Positions 59,488 to 64,000 of a DNA stretch of 64,000 nucleotides are shown one piece after another. The stretch spans positions 434,001-498,000 of the forward strand of contig NZ_QJRY01000002.1 in NCBI RefSeq assembly GCF_003205195.1. The letters are read 5' to 3'. Positions within the stretch are counted from its first letter, which is position 1, and every line of letters starts with the position of its first letter. The notes under the pieces are model-generated. The model did not search any database, was not told the DNA's origin, and saw only the letters and a list, made by a program, of their open reading frames with translations. The DNA is from Peteryoungia wuzhouensis (lineage in GTDB: Bacteria > Pseudomonadota > Alphaproteobacteria > Rhizobiales > Rhizobiaceae). The translations under genes and the position numbers were made by a program.

Positions 59488-59805
59488 GTTTTCCTCCGCA
59501 GTTGGCGGCCATGCAATCAGGAAATCATGACGGGAGAAAGAGCGTGAACAACGATGCCCACATCTGTACACGCGGAAAGAACGGCGAGTGCAATATCCGG
59601 AGGCCCCGGTCTTCGGCGCACGAATCAGCGAGACGGCGCCTGAGCCGGCCAGGAGGCCTCTGACTGACTATCAGGCCTTGGGCAGCCGTCTGGGCGCCCC
59701 TTTCAAGACAATGATGCGCCGCCCCGGCCCGTTCCTGCCCCACGTCATCAAACTGTAGCACCGGGCCGCTACACGCCAGCAACCCTCAAGTGAAGGCGGA
59801 TCGAC
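59488..59805. other. 318-base divergent intergenic region before btaA
   Basis: It carries the promoters of the serine hydrolase and of btaAB. The only motif I can support is a possible Pho box near the btaA side; no coding frame or repeat is convincing. Confidence 0.5.
59742..59759 (+). promoter_or_regulatory. Possible Pho box upstream of btaA
   Basis: ACGTCAT, four bases, CTGTAGC resembles two CTGTCAT half-sites with 11-base spacing (first half 5/7, second 4/7), ending 46 bases before btaA. Phosphate-starvation control of btaAB is known in Sinorhizobium; this site is an inference. Confidence 0.35.
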
Positions 59806-61056
59806 ATGACAGAGATTGCACCGGATGCCGGGTTTCACCAGAACAAGAAGCTGAAGGATGCGCTGCTTCAGCACGCCCCTCTCTCGGCCGCAGGCCTCTC
59901 GGAGCGGCTGTTCGGGCTGCTTTTCTCGGGCCTCGTCTACGCGCAGATCTGGGAAGATCCGGAAGTCGACATGGAGGCTATGGCACTCTCCGAGAACCAT
60001 CGCATCGTCACCATCGGGTCCGGGGGATGCAACATGCTGGCTTATCTGAGCCGCCGCCCTGCCTCCATCGATGTGGTCGACCTCAACCCCAACCACGTCG
60101 CCCTCAACCGTCTCAAGCTGACCGCCTTCCGCCACCTGCCGGATCACGCCGCCGTCCTCAGCTTCCTCGGCACTGCAGGCGACCGCGGTAATCTGGCGCT
60201 CTTCGACCGCCACATCGCGCCGCATCTTGATGAAACCTCGCACCGCTACTGGCAGCAGCGCGGTCTCACCGGGCGCCGGCGCGTCAGCGTTTTCACCCGC
60301 AATATCTACCGCACAGGCCTGCTCGGCCGTTTCATCACCATCGGCCACCTCCTCGCCCGCGCCCATGGTGTGAGGCTCGAAGAAATGGTCGAGACGAAGT
60401 CGCTGCGTGAACAGCGCCACGTCTTCGATACACGCATCGCACCGCTCTTCGACCGCCCCTTCGTCCGCTGGTTGACCGCACGCAAGAGCTCGCTTTTTGG
60501 CCTCGGCATCCCACCGCAGCAATATGACGAGCTTGCTGGCCTGTCCGAGGAAGGCACGATCGCGCCGATCCTGCGCCACCGGCTGGAGAAACTCGCCTGC
60601 TATTTCCCGCTGAAGGACAATCCCTTCGCCTGGCAGGCCTTCGCCCGCCGCTATCCGCGGCCCGAAGAGGGCCGGATGCCCACCTATCTGCAGCCGCAGC
60701 ATCACGAAGCCATCCGCGACTGCGCGGACCGGGTCACGGTCCACCATGCCGGCTTTACCGAGCTTCTGATGGCAAAGCCGGCTGGGACTGTCGACCGTTT
60801 CGTCCTGCTCGACGCCCAGGACTGGATGACCCCGCGCCAGCTGAACGAACTGTGGACCGAGATCACCCGCACCGCAGCCCCCGGCGCGCGGGTCATTTTC
60901 CGCACGGCAGCCGAAGTCAGCGTGCTCAACGGAAAGCTCTCCGACAGCCTGCTGGAACAGTGGTCCTATCTGGCGGATCAGTCTGCGGCCCTCGACAAGC
61001 GCGACCGCTCGGCCATCTATGGCGGCTTCCACATCTACGAGAAGCGCCCTGCATGA
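59806..61056 (+). CDS. btaA: SAM:diacylglycerol 3-amino-3-carboxypropyltransferase
   Basis: First enzyme of betaine lipid (DGTS) synthesis: it transfers the aminocarboxypropyl group of SAM to diacylglycerol. It has 416 residues, a DUF3419 protein. SAM-site and family features are VYAQIWEDPEVDMEAM near 45, TIGSGGCNMLAYLS near 75 and VVDLNPNHVALNRLK near 90. The downstream part holds the conserved LLDAQDWM and RTAAEVS segments. It overlaps btaB by four bases (ATGA). In related bacteria the pair replaces phospholipids under phosphate limitation. Confidence 0.92.
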   Translation: MTEIAPDAGFHQNKKLKDALLQHAPLSAAGLSERLFGLLFSGLVYAQIWEDPEVDMEAMALSENHRIVTIGSGGCNMLAYLSRRPASIDVVDLNPNHVALNRLKLTAFRHLPDHAAVLSFLGTAGDRGNLALFDRHIAPHLDETSHRYWQQRGLTGRRRVSVFTRNIYRTGLLGRFITIGHLLARAHGVRLEEMVETKSLREQRHVFDTRIAPLFDRPFVRWLTARKSSLFGLGIPPQQYDELAGLSEEGTIAPILRHRLEKLACYFPLKDNPFAWQAFARRYPRPEEGRMPTYLQPQHHEAIRDCADRVTVHHAGFTELLMAKPAGTVDRFVLLDAQDWMTPRQLNELWTEITRTAAPGARVIFRTAAEVSVLNGKLSDSLLEQWSYLADQSAALDKRDRSAIYGGFHIYEKRPA

Positions 61057-61715
61057 GCGCCGACCAGAGCACGGCCCTCGATCAGCCCGGCCATGCCGAA
61101 CGCATGGACGCGATGTACCGTTATCAGCGGCACATCTATGACCTGACCCGCAAATATTACCTTGTTGGCCGCGACCGGATGATCGCCGGTCTCGATATGC
61201 CCAAGGGAGGCACTCTGCTTGAAATCGGCTGCGGCACGGGCCGCAACCTGCTCCTGGCCCGCCGCCACTATCCCACAGCGCTTCTGCACGGCCTCGACAT
61301 CTCGGCGGAAATGCTCGTCTCTGCCAAGCACAATTTCCGCAAGGAGAGCGATCAACCGCTGCTCCGCGTCACAGATGCCACCCGCTTTTCTCCCGAAGAC
61401 TTCGGCACGAGTGGCTTCGACCGGGTGATGATCTCCTACGCCCTGTCGATGATCCCGGACTGGCAGGCCGCAATCGATCGCGCAATCGCCGCACTTACTC
61501 CGTCAGGCTCTCTGCACATCGTCGATTTCGGCCAGCAGGAACGCCTTCCCCGCCTGGCACAACTGGGCCTTCAAGCCTGGCTCGCACGCTTCCACGTCAC
61601 CCCGCGGGCCGACCTGCGGGACGTGCTGGAGGACAGGGCCGCCGAAACCGGAACCCGGCTGACCTTCGAGCCTCTGTGGCGCGGCTATGCCTGGCACGCC
61701 GTGCTCTCACGGTAA
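61053..61715 (+). CDS. btaB: DGHS N-methyltransferase BtaB
   Basis: Adds three methyl groups to the homoserine lipid made by BtaA, giving DGTS. It has 220 residues and a class I methyltransferase fold. The YRYQRHIYDLTRKYYLVGRDRM opening is typical of BtaB, followed by the SAM loop LLEIGCGTGRNLLLA near 55–70 and ISYALSMIPDW near 130. Translation is coupled to btaA by the ATGA overlap. A CAGCGA/TCGCTG stem lies 13 bases after the stop, without a T-tract. Confidence 0.92.
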   Translation: MSADQSTALDQPGHAERMDAMYRYQRHIYDLTRKYYLVGRDRMIAGLDMPKGGTLLEIGCGTGRNLLLARRHYPTALLHGLDISAEMLVSAKHNFRKESDQPLLRVTDATRFSPEDFGTSGFDRVMISYALSMIPDWQAAIDRAIAALTPSGSLHIVDFGQQERLPRLAQLGLQAWLARFHVTPRADLRDVLEDRAAETGTRLTFEPLWRGYAWHAVLSR

Positions 61716-61862
61716 GACAAGCCCCGTCAGCGAAATCGCTGCTTCAGACGGATTGCATGTAACCCCGTTTTAACCATGATGGGTGGACAAGGAGTCTCGA
61801 CGCATCGGACCGCACGCACCGTCTGTCCGGGCACAGGATTCAATCTGACCCATGGATATCAG

Positions 61863-62642
61863 ATGCGGTGGCTTTCGACGGCATTTCTGCCCCTCTGCCT
61901 GTTCTTTGCCGGCTGCACATCGGGCAGTTATGACCTGATGGAGACGGCCTCCGTCTCGCCGCGTTTCCACGACACAGATCCGCAGGATTTTGGCGGCAAG
62001 ACACCGCACCGCCATCAGGTGCACGGCATCGACGTGTCCAAGTGGAACGGCGACGTCGACTGGCGGCAGGTGAAGCGCTCCGGCGTCTCCTTCGTCTTCA
62101 TCAAGGCGACGGAAGGAGGCGACCGTCTCGACCCGCGCTTCAACGAATACTGGCAGGGCGCCCGCGCGGCCGGCCTCGCTTACGCGCCCTACCATTTCTA
62201 CTATTTCTGCTCGACCGCAGACCAACAGGCCGACTGGTTCATCGCCAACGTCCCGCGTGAGGCGATCCAGCTGCCGCCGGTGCTTGATGCCGAATGGAAC
62301 CCCTCCTCCAAGACCTGCCGCACGCGGCCGGATGCAGCGACGGTGCGCAGCGAGATGAAGCGCTTCATGGACCGGCTTGAGGCCTATTATGGCAAGCGGC
62401 CGATCATCTATACGTCGGTCGATTTCCATCGCGACAATCTGACCGGCGCTTTCGACGACTATCACTTCTGGGTCCGCGCCGTCGCCCAGCATCCGAGCGA
62501 GATCTATTCCGAGCGCCGCTGGGCCTTCTGGCAATACACGTCCACAGGCGTGATCCCCGGCATCAAGGGCGATACCGACATCAACGTCTTTGCCGGAACG
62601 CAGAAGAACTGGCACAATTGGGTCGCCGCCGTCTCGAAATGA
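61863..62642 (+). CDS. GH25 lysozyme-like lipoprotein
   Basis: A 259-residue muramidase-type glycoside hydrolase 25. The signal ends FFAGC with Cys18 as lipidation site. The GH25 barrel begins GIDVSKWNGDVDWRQVK and has the catalytic Asp-x-Glu in VLDAEWNPSS, then KRPIIYTSVDF and WAFWQYTSTGVIPGI near the end. The start at MRWLSTAFLP gives a proper lipoprotein signal; 29 in-frame codons upstream do not. Function is probably wall turnover or competition; location is periplasm or outer membrane. It lies 148 bases after btaB. Confidence 0.9.
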   Translation: MRWLSTAFLPLCLFFAGCTSGSYDLMETASVSPRFHDTDPQDFGGKTPHRHQVHGIDVSKWNGDVDWRQVKRSGVSFVFIKATEGGDRLDPRFNEYWQGARAAGLAYAPYHFYYFCSTADQQADWFIANVPREAIQLPPVLDAEWNPSSKTCRTRPDAATVRSEMKRFMDRLEAYYGKRPIIYTSVDFHRDNLTGAFDDYHFWVRAVAQHPSEIYSERRWAFWQYTSTGVIPGIKGDTDINVFAGTQKNWHNWVAAVSK

Positions 62643-62774
62643 TAAACCGGCCTGCCGATACATGACGCAAAGGCAGGCAGAGAGCTACGTTTGCTGCGGA
62701 AACGCCACAGAACCGTCGTCATGTCCGGCCAGTGTTGCCGCGACCTCCCCAAGGCATATTCAAAGGACCGATTG

Positions 62775-63959
62775 ATGAAGCTCGCCCCCCGCCTCAGCCT
62801 CCCCCTCGTCATGTTGCTCGCCTCGACCAGCCTCTCTTTCGCCCAGCAATGCGGCGGCGACCTCGGCGCTTTCCTTGACGGCGTTCGCCAGGAATCGCTC
62901 GCAGCCGGCACCCCGGCGGACGTCGTGGAGAAAGCGCTCGCCGGTGCGCAGATCAACGAAAAGGTGCTGTCACGCGACCGCTCTCAGGGTGTTTTCCGTC
63001 AGACCTTCCTTGAATTTTCCCAGCGCACGGTCTCTCAGGCCCGCCTCGATATCGGCCGACAGAAGCTGAAGCAGTTTGCCGACACCTTCGCCCGCGCCGA
63101 ACAGGAATACGGCGTCCCCTCTGGCGTCATCACCGCGTTCTGGGCGATGGAAACCGATTTCGGCGCCGTTCAGGGCGACTTCAACACGCGTGATGCGCTG
63201 GTCACTCTCTCGCATGACTGCCGTCGCCCGGAACTCTTCCGTCCCCAGCTTCTGGCGCTGATCAAGATGGTCCAGCATGCCGACCTCGACCCCGCAACCA
63301 ATACCGGCGCCTGGGCCGGTGAAATCGGCCAGGTCCAGATGCTGCCCAAGGACATCATCGAGTTCGGAGTCGATGGCGATGGCGACGGGCATATCAACGT
63401 CAAGACGAGCAGCCCGGATGCCATCCTGACGGCCGCGAAGTTCATCCAGCATCTCGGCTTCAAACGAGGCGAACCCTGGATCCAGGAAGTCACCATTCCG
63501 GACAACCTGCCCTTCGACAAATCAGGCCTCGGCGGAACCATGACGGCAGCGGACTGGTTCAAGCTGGGCGTCGTGCCGCGGGACGGAGACACCGCTTTTG
63601 CCGCCCTGCCCGCTTCGCTCGTCCTGCCGCAAGGCCGCAAGGGCCCGGCCTTCATCACCTACCCCAATTTCAACATCTACCTCGAATGGAACCAGTCCTT
63701 CATCTACACGACCTCGGCGGCCTATTTTGCCACCCGTCTCTCCGGCGCTCCGCCCTATCAGAAGGGCAATCCGGAGCCAGGCCTCAGCGTCGACGAGATG
63801 AAGGTTCTCCAGACCAAGCTTCAGGGTCTTGGCTATGACGTCGGAAAGATCGACGGCATTCTCGGCTCGGGCACGCGCGTCGCCATCCAGAAGGAACAGC
63901 AACGCCTCGGCCTGCCGGCCGATGGATGGGCAACGTCAGCACTCTTGAACGCCCTCTGA
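62775..63959 (+). CDS. MltB-like lytic murein transglycosylase with PG-binding domain
   Basis: A 394-residue periplasmic enzyme. The signal peptide ends SFA after residue 23. The SLT_2 domain has the catalytic Glu126 in TAFWAMETDFGAVQGDFN and the EIGQVQMLPKDI motif near 195, and continues to about 320. A C-terminal PG_binding_1 domain (about 335–394) follows, with LQTKLQGLGYDVGKIDGILG. The cysteine pair C28/C158-like positions are not conserved enough to assign. The start MKLAPRLSL is the Met at the signal. The window ends 41 bases after its stop; nothing can be said beyond. Confidence 0.94.
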   Translation: MKLAPRLSLPLVMLLASTSLSFAQQCGGDLGAFLDGVRQESLAAGTPADVVEKALAGAQINEKVLSRDRSQGVFRQTFLEFSQRTVSQARLDIGRQKLKQFADTFARAEQEYGVPSGVITAFWAMETDFGAVQGDFNTRDALVTLSHDCRRPELFRPQLLALIKMVQHADLDPATNTGAWAGEIGQVQMLPKDIIEFGVDGDGDGHINVKTSSPDAILTAAKFIQHLGFKRGEPWIQEVTIPDNLPFDKSGLGGTMTAADWFKLGVVPRDGDTAFAALPASLVLPQGRKGPAFITYPNFNIYLEWNQSFIYTTSAAYFATRLSGAPPYQKGNPEPGLSVDEMKVLQTKLQGLGYDVGKIDGILGSGTRVAIQKEQQRLGLPADGWATSALLNAL

Positions 63960-64000
63960 ACGCATCAGCGCCGAGCGCTCCTATGTTATGCCGGCCGGGG

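Noticed and set aside
61770-61777. CtrA half-site TTAACCAT before the GH25 gene.
   Set aside because: The second TTAA half at seven-base spacing is missing (GGGT).

Overview
The window is an ordinary-looking core chromosomal segment of a GC-rich alphaproteobacterium, most likely a member of the Rhizobiaceae (Rhizobium/Agrobacterium/Ciceribacter-like). The evidence is the ligA–recN–bamD–lpxC–ftsZ–ftsA–ftsQ–ddl order running into the division/cell-wall (dcw) cluster, the betaine-lipid pair btaAB, the PPi-dependent phosphofructokinase, the TIGR02587/TIGR02588 pair, and EcfG-type (GGAAC-N16-CGTT) and CtrA-type (TTAA-N7-TTAA) regulatory motifs. I see no insertion sequence, prophage, CRISPR array, tRNA or rRNA. 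The only structural RNA recognised is RNase P RNA.

Layout: 1–6.4 kb holds PQQ glucose dehydrogenase (minus), nicotinamidase, panC-panB, a DUF2164 protein and the AzlCD amino-acid exporter. 6.4–16.9 kb holds aminopeptidase P, a 57-residue basic protein, prmA, an SCO1 copper protein, a 51-residue membrane peptide, a DUF2189 membrane protein, a chemoreceptor-cheW operon, a small secreted protein with a near-ideal stress promoter, creA, a DEDDh exonuclease and a GNAT acetyltransferase. 17–21.7 kb holds a DbpA-like RNA helicase with a repetitive basic tail, TIGR02587/TIGR02588 and a diguanylate cyclase. 21.7–30.4 kb (minus) holds ligA, an EEP-family protein, cardiolipin synthase, recN, bamD, lpxC and ftsZ.

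30.4–50.4 kb (all minus) is the dcw cluster in transcription order: mraZ, rsmH, ftsL, ftsI, murE, murF, mraY, murD, ftsW, murG, murC, murB, a diguanylate cyclase, ddl, ftsQ, ftsA, ftsZ, then lpxC. Most junctions overlap or are a few bases apart. Upstream of mraZ lies a 10-bp-periodic TGGGN array (a MraZ operator) wrapped around a candidate promoter, with a near-consensus CtrA box beyond it, then rnpB. The only gene in the run without an obvious wall or division role is the membrane diguanylate cyclase between murB and ddl.

51.2–64 kb holds a FAD oxidoreductase and an accessory peptidoglycan-hydrolase neighbourhood (two small SLT transglycosylases, an AmpD-like amidase, a GH25 lipoprotein and an MltB-like transglycosylase). 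These are interleaved with a DjlA-like co-chaperone, pfp, a LysE exporter, a serine hydrolase and btaA-btaB with a possible Pho box. I found no clearly new defence or biosynthetic system. The most interesting observations are regulatory: EcfG-type promoters before gcd (overlapping a 23-bp perfect palindrome) and before a small secreted protein, the MraZ/CtrA control region, and two I-site-less diguanylate cyclases, one inside the dcw run and one behind two coupled mini-ORFs.
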